64,000 nucleotides of DNA, from NCBI RefSeq assembly GCF_040225985.1, contig NZ_JBBPEU010000006.1:62001-126000 (forward strand). The letters are read 5' to 3'. Origin of the DNA: Shimia sp040225985. GTDB taxonomy: Bacteria > Pseudomonadota > Alphaproteobacteria > Rhodobacterales > Rhodobacteraceae. Of this stretch, positions 44,830-55,224 are shown piece by piece (the stretch's first letter is position 1; each line of letters starts with the position of its first letter). Under the pieces are notes generated by a model that searched no databases, was not told where the DNA came from, and saw only the letters and a program-made list of their open reading frames with translations. The position numbers and the translations under genes were made by a program.

Positions 44830-45234
44830 TCAATCGGTCAGAACGCCGATCATCCAGCTTGTCCCGAAGCGGTCGGTGACCATACCGAAGGACTCGGAAA
44901 AGAAAGTCTTTTCAAAGGGCATGGTGATAGTGCCCCCTTCGGCCAGCGCATCGAACAGGCGTTGCCCGGTCTCTGGGTCGGCGACCGGATGGTTGACCGA
45001 GACCGAAGCCATGGGCGGGGCTTCCATGCCGGGCGGCCAGTCGGATGCCATCAGGCAGGCATCGCCCAGCATGATATGGGCATACATCACGCGGTCGGAC
45101 GGGGGCAGGCCCTCGCTCTCCGGCGCGTCGGTATAGCGCATGATCTGCACCTCGGTGGCGCCGAACAAGTCGGCATAGAATTGCATGGCCTCGGCGCAGG
45201 TGCCGTCGAAATTGAGATAGGGGATGAATGACAT
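44830..45234 (-). CDS. VOC-family PhnB-like protein
   Basis: A 134-residue glyoxalase/bleomycin-resistance fold protein of the PhnB/3-demethylubiquinone-like group: IPYLNFDGTCAEAMQFYADLFGATEVQIM, VMYAHIMLGDACLMASD and MVTDRFGTSWMI. No ligand can be assigned. GGAG-like AAGGAGCG precedes the start. Divergent from ychF. Confidence 0.8.
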   Translation of the reverse strand: MSFIPYLNFDGTCAEAMQFYADLFGATEVQIMRYTDAPESEGLPPSDRVMYAHIMLGDACLMASDWPPGMEAPPMASVSVNHPVADPETGQRLFDALAEGGTITMPFEKTFFSESFGMVTDRFGTSWMIGVLTD

Positions 45235-45337
45235 GGGATCGCTCCTTTCCAGATCAGTCTAACACAGGCACAACACATGTCTTGCGTCGCCTCCGGTCTG
45301 ACCCTAGAAGACCAGTCGAATGTGACAGGAGGCCGAG

Positions 45338-46435
45338 ATGGGCTTTAAAATGGGGATCGTTGGGCTGCCGAATGTGGGCAAGTCCACGCTGTTCAACGCG
45401 CTGACCAAGACCGCCGCCGCGCAGGCTGCGAATTTTCCGTTCTGCACGATCGAGCCCAATGTGGGCGAGGTGGGCGTGCCGGATGCGCGCCTGGACAAAC
45501 TGGCGGCGATCGCGCAGTCCAAGCAGATCATCCCGACACGCATGACCTTTGTGGATATTGCCGGTCTCGTGAAAGGGGCCTCGAAGGGCGAGGGCCTGGG
45601 CAACCAGTTCCTTGCCAATATCCGCGAAGTGGATGCGATTGCCCATGTGCTGCGCTGTTTCGAGGATGGCGACGTGACCCACGTCGAGGGCCGCGTGAAC
45701 CCCGTCGAAGATGCCGAGACCATCGAGACCGAGCTGATGCTGGCCGATCTCGAGTCGATCGAAAAGCGCCGCGCCAACCTCGTGCGCAAGCTCAAGGGCA
45801 ACGACAAGGAAGCGCAGCAGCAGGACCGCCTTCTGGCCGCCGCGCAAGAGGTCCTTGAAAATGGTCAGCCCGCCCGTGTCGTCGAGGTCGATGCCGAGGA
45901 TGCCAAGGCGTGGAAGATGCTGCAACTGCTGACCACCAAGCCGGTTCTCTATGTCTGCAACGTCGGTGAATCCGAGGCCGCCGAGGGTAATGCCCACTCA
46001 GCCAAGGTGGCCGAGATGGCTGCCGCGCAGGGCAATAGTCACGTGATCATTTCGGCCCAGATCGAAGAAGAGATCAGCCAGCTGGAAGACGATGAGGCGG
46101 CGATGTTCCTTGAGGAAATGGGGCTGGAAGAGGCCGGTCTGGATCGTCTGATCCGCGCGGGATATGAGCTTTTGCACCTGGAAACCTATTTCACCGTCGG
46201 CCCGAAAGAGGCGCGTGCCTGGACCATCCGGCAGGGCACGATGGCCCCGCAGGCGGCGGGCGTCATTCACGGCGATTTCGAAAAGGGCTTCATCCGCGCT
46301 GAAACCATTGCCTATGACGACTATATCGCCTGCAACGGTGAAAACGGCGCCAAGGAAGCGGGCAAGATGCGCGCCGAGGGCAAGGGCTATGTCGTTCAGG
46401 ACGGCGACGTGATGCACTTCCTGTTCAACACCTGA
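45338..46435 (+). CDS. ychF: Ribosome-binding ATPase YchF
   Basis: A 365-residue Obg-family protein. The G1 loop is GLPNVGKSTLFNALT; the G3 region is VDIAGLVKGASKGEGLGNQFL; the G4 position is adapted for ATP as in YchF. The central coiled coil spans about 130-195 and the C-terminal TGS domain includes FTVGPKEARAWTI and HGDFEKGFIRAE. The ATG follows AGGAGG. An inverted repeat closes the gene. Confidence 0.95.
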   Translation: MGFKMGIVGLPNVGKSTLFNALTKTAAAQAANFPFCTIEPNVGEVGVPDARLDKLAAIAQSKQIIPTRMTFVDIAGLVKGASKGEGLGNQFLANIREVDAIAHVLRCFEDGDVTHVEGRVNPVEDAETIETELMLADLESIEKRRANLVRKLKGNDKEAQQQDRLLAAAQEVLENGQPARVVEVDAEDAKAWKMLQLLTTKPVLYVCNVGESEAAEGNAHSAKVAEMAAAQGNSHVIISAQIEEEISQLEDDEAAMFLEEMGLEEAGLDRLIRAGYELLHLETYFTVGPKEARAWTIRQGTMAPQAAGVIHGDFEKGFIRAETIAYDDYIACNGENGAKEAGKMRAEGKGYVVQDGDVMHFLFNT

Positions 46436-46442
46436 CCCCATG

Positions 46443-46469
46443 ACGCGCATCCGGTAACAGGATGCGCGT
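46443..46469. terminator. Hairpin between convergent ychF and hydroxyisourate hydrolase genes
   Basis: ACGCGCATCC-GGTAACA-GGATGCGCGT, a perfect 10-bp stem. No U-run, but its position 8 bases after ychF and just before the stop of the convergent gene fits a bidirectional terminator. Confidence 0.6.
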
Positions 46470-46483
46470 GCAGGGCCTGCCGG

Positions 46484-46837
46484 TCAGCTGCCGCGATAGG
46501 TTGAATACCCAAAGGGCGAAAGCAGCAGCGGCACGTGATAGTGCGATGCTTCGGACATGCCAAAGCGGATTGGCACGATGTCAAGGAAACGCGGGCTTTC
46601 GGGCGGGGTGCCGCAGGCATCGAGATAGGCGCCCGCGTGGAACACCAGTTCGTATTCGCCCAGCTTGAAGTCTTCTGCGGGCAGGATCTGTTCATCCGTG
46701 CGCCCGTCGTCATTGGTGACCAGCGTTTTCAGCTTGACTCGCGTATCCCCCTCGATCCGGAACAGCTCGATCCGAAGGTCCTCGGCGGGGCATCCGCGCG
46801 CTGTGTCAAGAACATGGGTGGTCAGATAGCCGGTCAT
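46484..46837 (-). CDS. uraH: 5-hydroxyisourate hydrolase
   Basis: A 117-residue transthyretin-like enzyme that opens 5-hydroxyisourate after urate oxidation. N-terminal LTTHVLDTARGCPA and the C-terminal YSTYRGS tetrapeptide region are the family signature. It is divergent from the allantoinase gene with an A+T-rich intergenic region shared by both. Confidence 0.92.
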   Translation of the reverse strand: MTGYLTTHVLDTARGCPAEDLRIELFRIEGDTRVKLKTLVTNDDGRTDEQILPAEDFKLGEYELVFHAGAYLDACGTPPESPRFLDIVPIRFGMSEASHYHVPLLLSPFGYSTYRGS

Positions 46838-46984
46838 GGCGCTGTCTCCTGATTGTTTCTGCCCTTCTAATCCGCACAGGGGCGGCGTGGCAAAGATACT
46901 CTGTCAGAATGCTCTTTTTAATTTTTTTTGAAAAACAGTATTGATTATTTGGTTTATCAAGTTGCGAACACCGAGGAGCGTATT
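46838..46984. promoter_or_regulatory. Divergent promoter region of uraH and the allantoinase gene
   Basis: 147 bases, strikingly A+T-rich in the middle. TTGAAAAAC at 46928 and GTATT at 46938 repeat sequence seen at the xdhA-lysR divergent region (59088 and 59101). A dyad TTGAT, ten bases, ATCAA lies at 46941-46960. It probably binds a regulator of purine catabolism. Confidence 0.55.
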
Positions 46985-48397
46985 TTGACAAGATATCCAA
47001 GAGACCTGACCGGATATGGCCCGCGCATCCCGCACGCGAACTGGCCGAATGGCGCCCGGATCGCCGTGCAGATCGTGCTGAACTATGAAGAGGGTGGCGA
47101 GAATAACATCCTGCATGGCGATCCTGCGTCCGAAGCGTTCCTGTCCGAAATCACCGGCGCGCAGCCCTGGCCCGGACAGCGGCACTGGAACATGGAATCC
47201 ATCTACGAATATGGCGCGCGGGCCGGGTTCTGGCGCGTGCATCGTATGCTCAAAGACACACCACTCACGGTTTACGGTGTCGCCACCGCGCTGGCCCGCG
47301 CGCCCGAGCAGGTCGCCGCGATGAAGGCCGCAGGCTGGGAAATTGCCAGTCACGGTCTGAAGTGGATCGAGCACAAGGATATGTCTCCCGAGGAAGAGCG
47401 CGCGCAAATCCGCGAGGCGATCCGGTTGCATACCGAGGTCACGGGCACCCCGCCGCGCGGCTGGTACACCGGGCGCTGTTCCATGAACACGGTCGATCTG
47501 GCCGCCGAAGAGGGCGATTTTGCCTACATCGCCGACAGCTATGCCGACGATCTGCCTTATTGGGTCAAGGCCGGGGGCAAGGATCAGCTGATCGTGCCGT
47601 ATACGATGGATTGCAACGACATGCGCTTTGCCATTCAGGCGGGCTATACCAACGGCGATCAGTTCGAAAGCTATCTCAAGGACAGCTTTGACATGCTCTA
47701 TGCCGAAGGGCAGGCGGGTATGCCCAGTATGCTCTCGATCGGGTTGCATTGCCGCCTGATCGGGCGTCCCGGACGCGCCGCCGCGCTCAAGCGTGTGCTC
47801 GATCATTTCAACACTCATGAAGGTGTCTGGTTCGCGACCCGTGAACAGATCGCCGACCATTGGGCCAAGGAACATCCTCCCATGCAGACGACGCGCCCCT
47901 CCGAAATGGACAAACAGACCTTTGTGTCCGAGTTTGGCGGTATCTTTGAACACAGCCCGTGGATCGCCGAAGGGGCTTATGAGCTTGAACTGGGGCCGAC
48001 CCATAACACGGCGGCTGGCGTGCACAATGCCCTGGCCCGCGTGTTCCGGTCAGCCAGCGAAGAGCAGCGCCTTGGCGTGCTGGTGGCCCACCCGGATCTG
48101 GCTGGAAAACTGGCCGAGGCCAAGCGCCTGACCGCTGAAAGCACTGCGGAACAGGCCTCCGTGGGATTGGACGCGCTGACCGATGAAGAACGCGCGATGT
48201 TCACCGAATTGAACAGCGCCTATGTCGCAAAATTCGGGTTTCCCTTCATCATTGCCGTGCGCGACAACACCAAGGCAACCATCACCGAGGCTTTCAAGCG
48301 CCGGATCAACAATGACCGCGCCACCGAATTCACCGAAGCCTGCCGTCAGGTTGAACGCATTGCCGAGTTGCGCCTTCTGGAAAAGCTAGGCGCATGA
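46985..48397 (+). CDS. Allantoinase PuuE fused to OHCU decarboxylase
   Basis: A 470-residue two-domain protein. Residues 1 to about 300 are a PuuE-type allantoinase (polysaccharide deacetylase fold; VLNYEEGGENNILHGDPASEAFLSEI, GWEIASHGLKWIEH, HCRLIGRPGR). Residues about 305-470 are 2-oxo-4-hydroxy-4-carboxy-5-ureidoimidazoline decarboxylase (LGVLVAHPDLAGKLA with the catalytic His, NSAYVAKFGFPFIIAVR). It joins the step making allantoin with the step opening it. TTG at 46985 is chosen (AGGAG upstream; MTRYPRDLTGYG is the usual N-terminus). Confidence 0.92.
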   Translation: MTRYPRDLTGYGPRIPHANWPNGARIAVQIVLNYEEGGENNILHGDPASEAFLSEITGAQPWPGQRHWNMESIYEYGARAGFWRVHRMLKDTPLTVYGVATALARAPEQVAAMKAAGWEIASHGLKWIEHKDMSPEEERAQIREAIRLHTEVTGTPPRGWYTGRCSMNTVDLAAEEGDFAYIADSYADDLPYWVKAGGKDQLIVPYTMDCNDMRFAIQAGYTNGDQFESYLKDSFDMLYAEGQAGMPSMLSIGLHCRLIGRPGRAAALKRVLDHFNTHEGVWFATREQIADHWAKEHPPMQTTRPSEMDKQTFVSEFGGIFEHSPWIAEGAYELELGPTHNTAAGVHNALARVFRSASEEQRLGVLVAHPDLAGKLAEAKRLTAESTAEQASVGLDALTDEERAMFTELNSAYVAKFGFPFIIAVRDNTKATITEAFKRRINNDRATEFTEACRQVERIAELRLLEKLGA

Positions 48398-48882
48398 CCC
48401 GGCACATCCACATTGAGCCGCTGACCCAAGAGGCGTTTGCACCTTTTGGCGAGGTGCTCGACACGTCGGGCGCGCCGGACAAGCTCATCAACCAGGGGCT
48501 TTGCGGGCGCTATCACGACCGCGCCACGCTGGATTTTGTCGAGGGGCGCGCAGGGATCAGCCTGTTTCAGGCCGAATTGCGCAGCCTGCCGTATCAGCTT
48601 GATATGATGGAGCGGCACCCGGACGGGTCGCAAGCCTTCATTCCGATGAGCATGGAGGCATTTCTGGTCATTGTTGCCGAAGATACAGGCAATGGCCCCG
48701 GAACACCCCGCGCGTTCATCACGTCCCCCGGTCAGGCCATCAACTTTGCCCGCAACACGTGGCATGGCGTTCTGACACCGATCACAGGATCGGGGCTGTT
48801 TGCCGTAGTCGATCGGATCGGCGCTGGGGCCAACTTGGAAGAATTCTGGTTCGAAACCCCGTTCGAGGTGGTGGCGGACTAG
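48394..48882 (+). CDS. allA: Ureidoglycolate lyase
   Basis: A 162-residue cupin-like enzyme releasing glyoxylate and urea from ureidoglycolate. Marks are IEPLTQEAFAPFGEVLD, FQAELRSLPYQLDMMERHPDGSQAFIPM and the ARNTWHGVLTPI segment. It overlaps the fusion gene by four bases (ATGA). The glyoxylate it releases is a substrate of the bhc pathway encoded 12 kb away in the window. Confidence 0.92.
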   Translation: MTRHIHIEPLTQEAFAPFGEVLDTSGAPDKLINQGLCGRYHDRATLDFVEGRAGISLFQAELRSLPYQLDMMERHPDGSQAFIPMSMEAFLVIVAEDTGNGPGTPRAFITSPGQAINFARNTWHGVLTPITGSGLFAVVDRIGAGANLEEFWFETPFEVVAD

Positions 48883-48943
48883 AGCCCAAGGGCCACCAGG
48901 GAGGAGAGGTGGCCCCAATGAACAGCTAGTGGGGAGACACATT

Positions 48944-50368
48944 ATGGCTGATGCATCAATCGGGACGCCGGAACAGCTGCGCGATCCGAATTATACACCA
49001 CCCATCGCCAAGGCGGTTCCGCTTGGAATCCAACACGTGCTGGCCATGTTCGTTTCGAACGTGACGCCAGCCATCATTGTATGCGGCGCGGCCGGGTTCG
49101 GGTTTGGCTCGAACAGCCCGGACTTTCCGCAGATGATCTACATGATCCAGATGTCGATGTTCTTTGCAGGCATCGCCACATTGTTTCAGACAGTCGGCGT
49201 CGGTCCCGTTGGTGCGCGCCTGCCCATCGTTCAGGGCACGTCTTTTGCTTTTATCCCGATCATGATCCCGCTGGTTGCGGGCAAAGGGGTGGACGCGATT
49301 GCGGTTCTGATGGGCGGTATCGTGGTCGGCGGCCTGTTTCATGCCTTCCTGGGATTGTTCATCGGCAAAATCCGTTTTGCCCTGCCACCTCTGGTGACGG
49401 GCCTTGTGGTCACGATGATCGGTCTGGCGCTGGTCAAGGTCGGTATTCAATACGCCGCCGGGGGTGTGCCGGCCATTGGCAAGCCCGAATATGGCTCGCT
49501 CATCAACTGGACCATGGCGCTGATCGTGATCTTCGTCACGCTGGGGCTCAAGTTCTTTGCCAAAGGCATGCTGTCGGTCTCGGCGGTGCTGATCGGGCTG
49601 ATCGTGGGCTATATCTTTGCCTTTGTCATGGGGGAGGTCAGCCTTGCCAATGTGGGCCGCGCGGCGTCCTTTGCCCTGCCCAACCCGCTGCACTTTGGCA
49701 TAGAATTCTCGGTTGCTGCGATCATCGGCTTCTGTCTGATGTCCTTTGTCTCGGCCGTTGAAACCGTGGGCGACGTCTCGGGGATCACCAAGGGCGGTGC
49801 CGGGCGTGAAGCCACCGACAAGGAAATCGAGGGCGCAACCTATGCCGACGGGTTTGGCACCGCGATCTCGGGTCTGTTTGGCGCGCTGCCCAACACCTCG
49901 TTCAGCCAGAATGTCGGCCTGATTGCCATGACCGGCGTGATGAGCCGGGGGGTTGTAACCATTGGTGCGATCTTCCTGATCCTTGCCGGGCTTGTGCCCA
50001 AGATCGGCGCCATCATTTCGTCGATCCCGATCGAGGTTCTGGGCGGCGGCGTGATCGTGATGTTCGGCATGGTCGCGGCTGCGGGCATCTCGATGCTCTC
50101 GGATGTGCATTGGAACCGCCGCAACATGGTGATCTTCGCGATCTCCCTGTCGCTGGGTCTGGGGCTTCAGCTGGAACCGGGCGCGTTGCAGCACCTGCCG
50201 AGCACGCTCAAGGTGCTGGCTACGTCGGGTATCCTGCCCGCGGCGCTGATTGCCATCGTGCTGAACCTGATCCTGCCCGAAGAACTTTCGGACGAAGCCA
50301 CCGAAGAGGTGTCGGGCGGTCTGGCGGGCCATGGCGAAGGCTCGCTGCCGCATGACGATCACGTCTGA
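48944..50368 (+). CDS. NCS2 nucleobase permease (uracil-xanthine/urate type)
   Basis: A 474-residue membrane protein with about 12-14 helices. NCS2 marks are QHVLAMFVSNVTPAII near the N-terminus, GTSFAFIPIMIPLV, ETVGDVSGITKGGAGREATDKEIEGATYADGFGT and PNTSFSQNVGLIAMTGV. The family moves xanthine, urate or uracil with protons or sodium; its place between allA and guaD favours a purine or urate. GGGGAGA precedes the ATG. A terminator follows. Confidence 0.88.
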   Translation: MADASIGTPEQLRDPNYTPPIAKAVPLGIQHVLAMFVSNVTPAIIVCGAAGFGFGSNSPDFPQMIYMIQMSMFFAGIATLFQTVGVGPVGARLPIVQGTSFAFIPIMIPLVAGKGVDAIAVLMGGIVVGGLFHAFLGLFIGKIRFALPPLVTGLVVTMIGLALVKVGIQYAAGGVPAIGKPEYGSLINWTMALIVIFVTLGLKFFAKGMLSVSAVLIGLIVGYIFAFVMGEVSLANVGRAASFALPNPLHFGIEFSVAAIIGFCLMSFVSAVETVGDVSGITKGGAGREATDKEIEGATYADGFGTAISGLFGALPNTSFSQNVGLIAMTGVMSRGVVTIGAIFLILAGLVPKIGAIISSIPIEVLGGGVIVMFGMVAAAGISMLSDVHWNRRNMVIFAISLSLGLGLQLEPGALQHLPSTLKVLATSGILPAALIAIVLNLILPEELSDEATEEVSGGLAGHGEGSLPHDDHV

Positions 50369-50415
50369 GGGGGGGCTGCATTGACAACCGCCTGACACGG
50401 TTGGAAAAAGACTGG

Positions 50416-50447
50416 AAAGCGGCGTGCCCCCACGCCGCTTTTCTCTT
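50416..50447 (+). terminator. Terminator after the first NCS2 permease
   Basis: AAAGCGGCGTG-CCCC-CACGCCGCTTT, followed by TCTCTTC. Confidence 0.8.
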
Positions 50448-50462
50448 CAAAAGGGGAAGAAG

Positions 50463-51221
50463 ATGAGCGTTCTGGAAATTGTTGTGCTGGCGCTGGCAGG
50501 GTTCGGGGCCGGTGTCGTCAACACCATCGCGGGCGGAGGCACGTTCCTGACCTTTCCGGCGCTTGTCTGGGCCGGGGTGCCGCCCGTCGCGGCCAATGCC
50601 ACCAGCGCCGTATCGGTGTTTCCGGGCTATCTCGGCGGCGCCATCGGGTTTCTTTCGGAACTGAAAACCCTCTCACGCGCACAGATGATCCGTTTGACGG
50701 CGATCACTCTTGCTGGCGGCCTGACCGGATCCCTGTTGCTTCTGGTGTCCTCGAACGAGGCGTTTTCGCTCATCGTCCCGTTCCTGTTGTTCTTTGCCAC
50801 CACGGCTTTCCTTTTGGGCGGCAAACTGCGCGCCTGGGCGGAACGCCGGTCACGTGCGCTCAAGCCCGAAGGCGCGATCGGCCTGTTTCTGGTCAGTGTC
50901 TATGGCGGCTATTTCAACGGCGGGTTGGGGATCGTGCTGCTTGCGCTGTTTGCCATGTGGGGCTGGCGCGATATCCACCTGATGAATGGCGTCAAGAACG
51001 GTCTGTCCTTTGCCCTCTCGGCCATTTCGGTTGCCACCTTTGCCGTTGCCGGGCTGGTCGTGTGGCCGATGGCGGTGCTGATGATGGTGTTCGCGGTGCT
51101 AGGTGGCTATGGCGGCGCATGGATTGCCAAGGCCGTGCCCGTCTCGGTGGTCTGCATCATCGTGATCATCATCGGCTACGGCATGAGCGCCATCTTCCTT
51201 GGCCGTTTGTTTGTCGGCTGA
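50463..51221 (+). CDS. TauE/SafE-family (TSUP) transporter
   Basis: A 252-residue membrane protein with about seven or eight helices. Family marks are GAGVVNTIAGGGTFLTFPALVWAGVPPVAANATSAV and the second-half YGGYFNGGLGIVLLALF. TSUP proteins export organosulfonates or sulfite, or move other anions; nothing in this one fixes a substrate. It lies inside the purine cluster, after a terminator, between the permease and convergent guaD. AAAAGGGGAAG precedes the ATG. Confidence 0.85.
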   Translation: MSVLEIVVLALAGFGAGVVNTIAGGGTFLTFPALVWAGVPPVAANATSAVSVFPGYLGGAIGFLSELKTLSRAQMIRLTAITLAGGLTGSLLLLVSSNEAFSLIVPFLLFFATTAFLLGGKLRAWAERRSRALKPEGAIGLFLVSVYGGYFNGGLGIVLLALFAMWGWRDIHLMNGVKNGLSFALSAISVATFAVAGLVVWPMAVLMMVFAVLGGYGGAWIAKAVPVSVVCIIVIIIGYGMSAIFLGRLFVG

Positions 51222-51260
51222 CGCCCGCGATGGGCACCAGCCGATCAAGGTCACTCAGGC

Positions 51261-52616
<1,356 letters not shown>

Positions 52617-52655
52617 GAGCGGGTCCAGTCTGAAAGCTGTGTCATTGAAAGGGAT

Positions 52656-52692
52656 GCGCGGGCCGGAACCGGGGAGACGGTCCGGCCCGCGC
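52656..52692. repeat. Strong hairpin between guaD and the second permease
   Basis: GCGCGGGCCGGAACC and GGTCCGGCCCGCGC pair over 14 bp with one bulged A, around GGGGAGAC. It lies between the permease stop and the guaD start on the minus strand, with no U-run. It may be an intercistronic RNA element or partial terminator. Confidence 0.6.
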
Positions 52693-52717
52693 CATGTCTG
52701 TTCGGGGAGACGAACAG

Positions 52718-54301
52718 TTATTCTGCGGGCAGGGTCGGGGCCTCTCCCACCACCACGTTTTCATTCACCAGATCATCTTCCTTGTGAAAGAGCGGATAGA
52801 TGTAGAGGAACGCCGCCGCGATCAGGTAGCCAGCGGATACGCCGCTCAGCTCGGGCCAATGCAGGCTCGCGCCGTGGATGATGCCAAAGGCCGACATGAC
52901 AGCCGCGGCAAGGGCAAACCCGCCCGCATTGCGGAACCGTCCGTCAATCACGCTGGCCACAATCGCACCCCAGATCAACCCGGTCAGGATCGCACCCTGC
53001 GACAGGGCCAGGTGCCCTTCGAAATGCGCGCCCTGCTGCAACAGCGCGGCGGTCAGGGCCGGATCCCCCAGTTGCGGCAAACCCGCAACCCCGACAGCAC
53101 CAAGCGCACCCATGAGCGAGCCCCATTTGACCATCAGGAAAGACGACACATGCGGCATCATCGCAAAGGTAACGGCGGCCATGTGGTCGGTCTTGACCGA
53201 ATGCGCGGTGTTGGTGATCAGGCTGAGCGCCACGAACACCAGAACCGGCGCGGCGGCGGCCACGGGGATCAGGTTGTTGAGAAAGGCCAGCAGCCCAAAG
53301 AAGGCCGCCGCAGGAATGACCACGCCCACGCCAATGACATAGCCCGCATGTGCGCCCATGCGCTTGTAGGCGGGATGCCCGATATAGGCGGTGGTTGGGA
53401 AAGGCGAGCCAAAGACCGCACCCACCATCGTGCCAAGCCCGTCGGTGATCTGACAGGTCGCAACCGGATAATGGTCGCCTGCCGCCTCGGCGCTTTCGAC
53501 GTTGTTCATGGTTTCGATGAAGTTATAGATCTGCACCGGCACCAGAACGAGGAACAGTTCCGGGTTGGCAAAGAGGTACTGAATACCCGCCATCAGATCG
53601 CCCAGATACGGCAGTGGGGGATAGAACCCGACCCCTTCGGCGCTGAGTTTGGCCTCGCCAATCGCAAAGGCCACCACGGTCCCGACGATCAAGGCCAACA
53701 GGCCTGCGGGGATGTTATAGGGCAGGCGGAACCGGCCCACGAGGCCCCAAAGGATGATGATCATCGAGGCAAAGCCGATGAACGGGTTTTCAAACACGGT
53801 GGCCAGCGGCACGGTGCCAATAAACACCAGCGCAATGCCGCAAAGCGTCCCCAACATGCCTGCACGCGGTGTCACCCGCTTGAGCCAAGGCCCGATCACG
53901 GCGCCAAGTGCGGCCACGATGCCGCCCATGAACCCCGCGCCAATGCCCACCTGCCAGGCCAGAACCGGATCATTGGTCGACCAGTAGATCGGCCCGATCA
54001 CGCCAAACAGATAGACGAACATGACCGGCGTCGAGATGCCATAGGGCAGGGCCGTCACGTCCCGCCCATGCTGGGCTGCGGCCCGTTTGGCGAGCCCGAC
54101 ATAAACGGCGATACCGGCCAGAATGGCCACCGCCGCGCCCGGCACGATCCGGCCATAAACGATCTCTGCTGGCATCTGAAAGACGAACTGACACACTCCG
54201 GCCAGCACCATCAGGTTGATCAGGTTGTCAGTAAACAGCGCCCAGAACGCGCTGAAATCGCTGCGATGAAACAGCTTGTAGGTATAGCTACCATCCCTCA
54301 T
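52718..54301 (-). CDS. NCS2-like purine permease, second type
   Basis: A 527-residue membrane protein with about 13 helices. Marks are YKLFHRSDFSAFWALFTDNLINLMVLAGVC, QHGRDVTALPYGISTP, IYNFIETMNNVESAEAAGDHYPVATCQITDGLGTMVGA and FPTTAYIGHPAYKRMGA. This subgroup differs from the UraA-like protein at 48944, and purine (guanine, hypoxanthine or xanthine) uptake is inferred from the neighbours. The start at MRDGSYTYK follows GGAGG. It follows xdhC by 67 bases on the same strand. Confidence 0.83.
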   Translation of the reverse strand: MRDGSYTYKLFHRSDFSAFWALFTDNLINLMVLAGVCQFVFQMPAEIVYGRIVPGAAVAILAGIAVYVGLAKRAAAQHGRDVTALPYGISTPVMFVYLFGVIGPIYWSTNDPVLAWQVGIGAGFMGGIVAALGAVIGPWLKRVTPRAGMLGTLCGIALVFIGTVPLATVFENPFIGFASMIIILWGLVGRFRLPYNIPAGLLALIVGTVVAFAIGEAKLSAEGVGFYPPLPYLGDLMAGIQYLFANPELFLVLVPVQIYNFIETMNNVESAEAAGDHYPVATCQITDGLGTMVGAVFGSPFPTTAYIGHPAYKRMGAHAGYVIGVGVVIPAAAFFGLLAFLNNLIPVAAAAPVLVFVALSLITNTAHSVKTDHMAAVTFAMMPHVSSFLMVKWGSLMGALGAVGVAGLPQLGDPALTAALLQQGAHFEGHLALSQGAILTGLIWGAIVASVIDGRFRNAGGFALAAAVMSAFGIIHGASLHWPELSGVSAGYLIAAAFLYIYPLFHKEDDLVNENVVVGEAPTLPAE

Positions 54302-54368
54302 TGGGACCTCCATAAGCAAACCGATGCCCTGCCGCCTCCTCCTCGACGCGGCTAAAGCCCGGCGTTTC

Positions 54369-55220
54369 TCACTGAGCCGCGATTTGCGACACAGTGCCCC
54401 CGAAGTGGGGAGTTGCGGTAGTTTCAGAGGTCAGTGCCGTGATCACTTCGGCCGCGACCTGCGCGGCGATCACGGGCGGCCGCTTGTCGCGGCTACCGCC
54501 TGCCCCGATGGGGCAGATCAAGGGTGTGATGGACAAGCCATCACAGTGGTCTTTGCACCAGCTGGCAAACTTGGCGCGTTTCGTGTCCGAGCCGATCAGC
54601 CCGACATAACTTGCATCCCCGCGCTGCAGCGCCGCCGAGGCCAGCAGGAAATCAAGCCCGTGGTCATGGGTCAGCACGACAAAGGCGCTGCCTGCGGGGG
54701 CGTTCTGCACATCCACTTCCGGGATCACGCTCAGGCGTTTTTCCACCTGCGCCTTGGATTGCGTCAGTTCCCTTTCACGAGGGTCCACCAGCACGGTGCG
54801 CACGGGCATATGTTGCAGCAGGTCGGCCAGCGCGCGCCCCACATGGCCCGCGCCCAGAACGAACACGGTTGGTTGTGCGGCCTCGTCCTGTTTCACCGAA
54901 ACAATTGCGTCTTCCTTGTCGGCGGTGCTGAGGCGCGAGATCACCAGCTCAACCCGACCGCCGCAGCACTGGCCAATTTCAGGCCCCAAAGGCACGTCCA
55001 TATGTTGTGACAGGTTGCCTTCGGACAAAAGCTTGCGCGCCGCCGAGATCGCGAGATGTTCCAGCTGACCGCCGCCAATCGTGCCCCACAGTGCATCGTC
55101 CCGCACAAACATCTCTGTCCCGGCGGTACGCGGAGAAGACCCGCGCACGCGGGTCAGCCGCACCGAGGCCACGGCACCGGGGCCGTTCATAAAGTCTGTG
55201 AGGGCACGTGCGGTGGTCAT
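54369..55220 (-). CDS. xdhC: Xanthine dehydrogenase accessory protein XdhC
   Basis: A 283-residue chaperone that binds and sulfurates the molybdenum cofactor for xanthine dehydrogenase. It has the XdhC/CoxF N-terminal part (GSSPRTAGTEMFV, GTIGGGQLEH) and the Rossmann segment FVLGAGHVGRALADLL, then YVGLIGSDTKRAKF and CPIGAGGSRDKRPPVIAAQVAAE. It begins four bases after the xdhB stop. Confidence 0.93.
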   Translation of the reverse strand: MTTARALTDFMNGPGAVASVRLTRVRGSSPRTAGTEMFVRDDALWGTIGGGQLEHLAISAARKLLSEGNLSQHMDVPLGPEIGQCCGGRVELVISRLSTADKEDAIVSVKQDEAAQPTVFVLGAGHVGRALADLLQHMPVRTVLVDPRERELTQSKAQVEKRLSVIPEVDVQNAPAGSAFVVLTHDHGLDFLLASAALQRGDASYVGLIGSDTKRAKFASWCKDHCDGLSITPLICPIGAGGSRDKRPPVIAAQVAAEVITALTSETTATPHFGGTVSQIAAQ

Positions 55221-55224
55221 GGGA

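Noticed and set aside
48956..50398. Long minus-strand open frame (480 codons)
   Set aside because: Antisense to the NCS2 permease; Asp/His/Arg-rich and unlike a real protein.
52694..54355. Long plus-strand open frame (553 codons)
   Set aside because: Antisense to the second permease; same reasoning.
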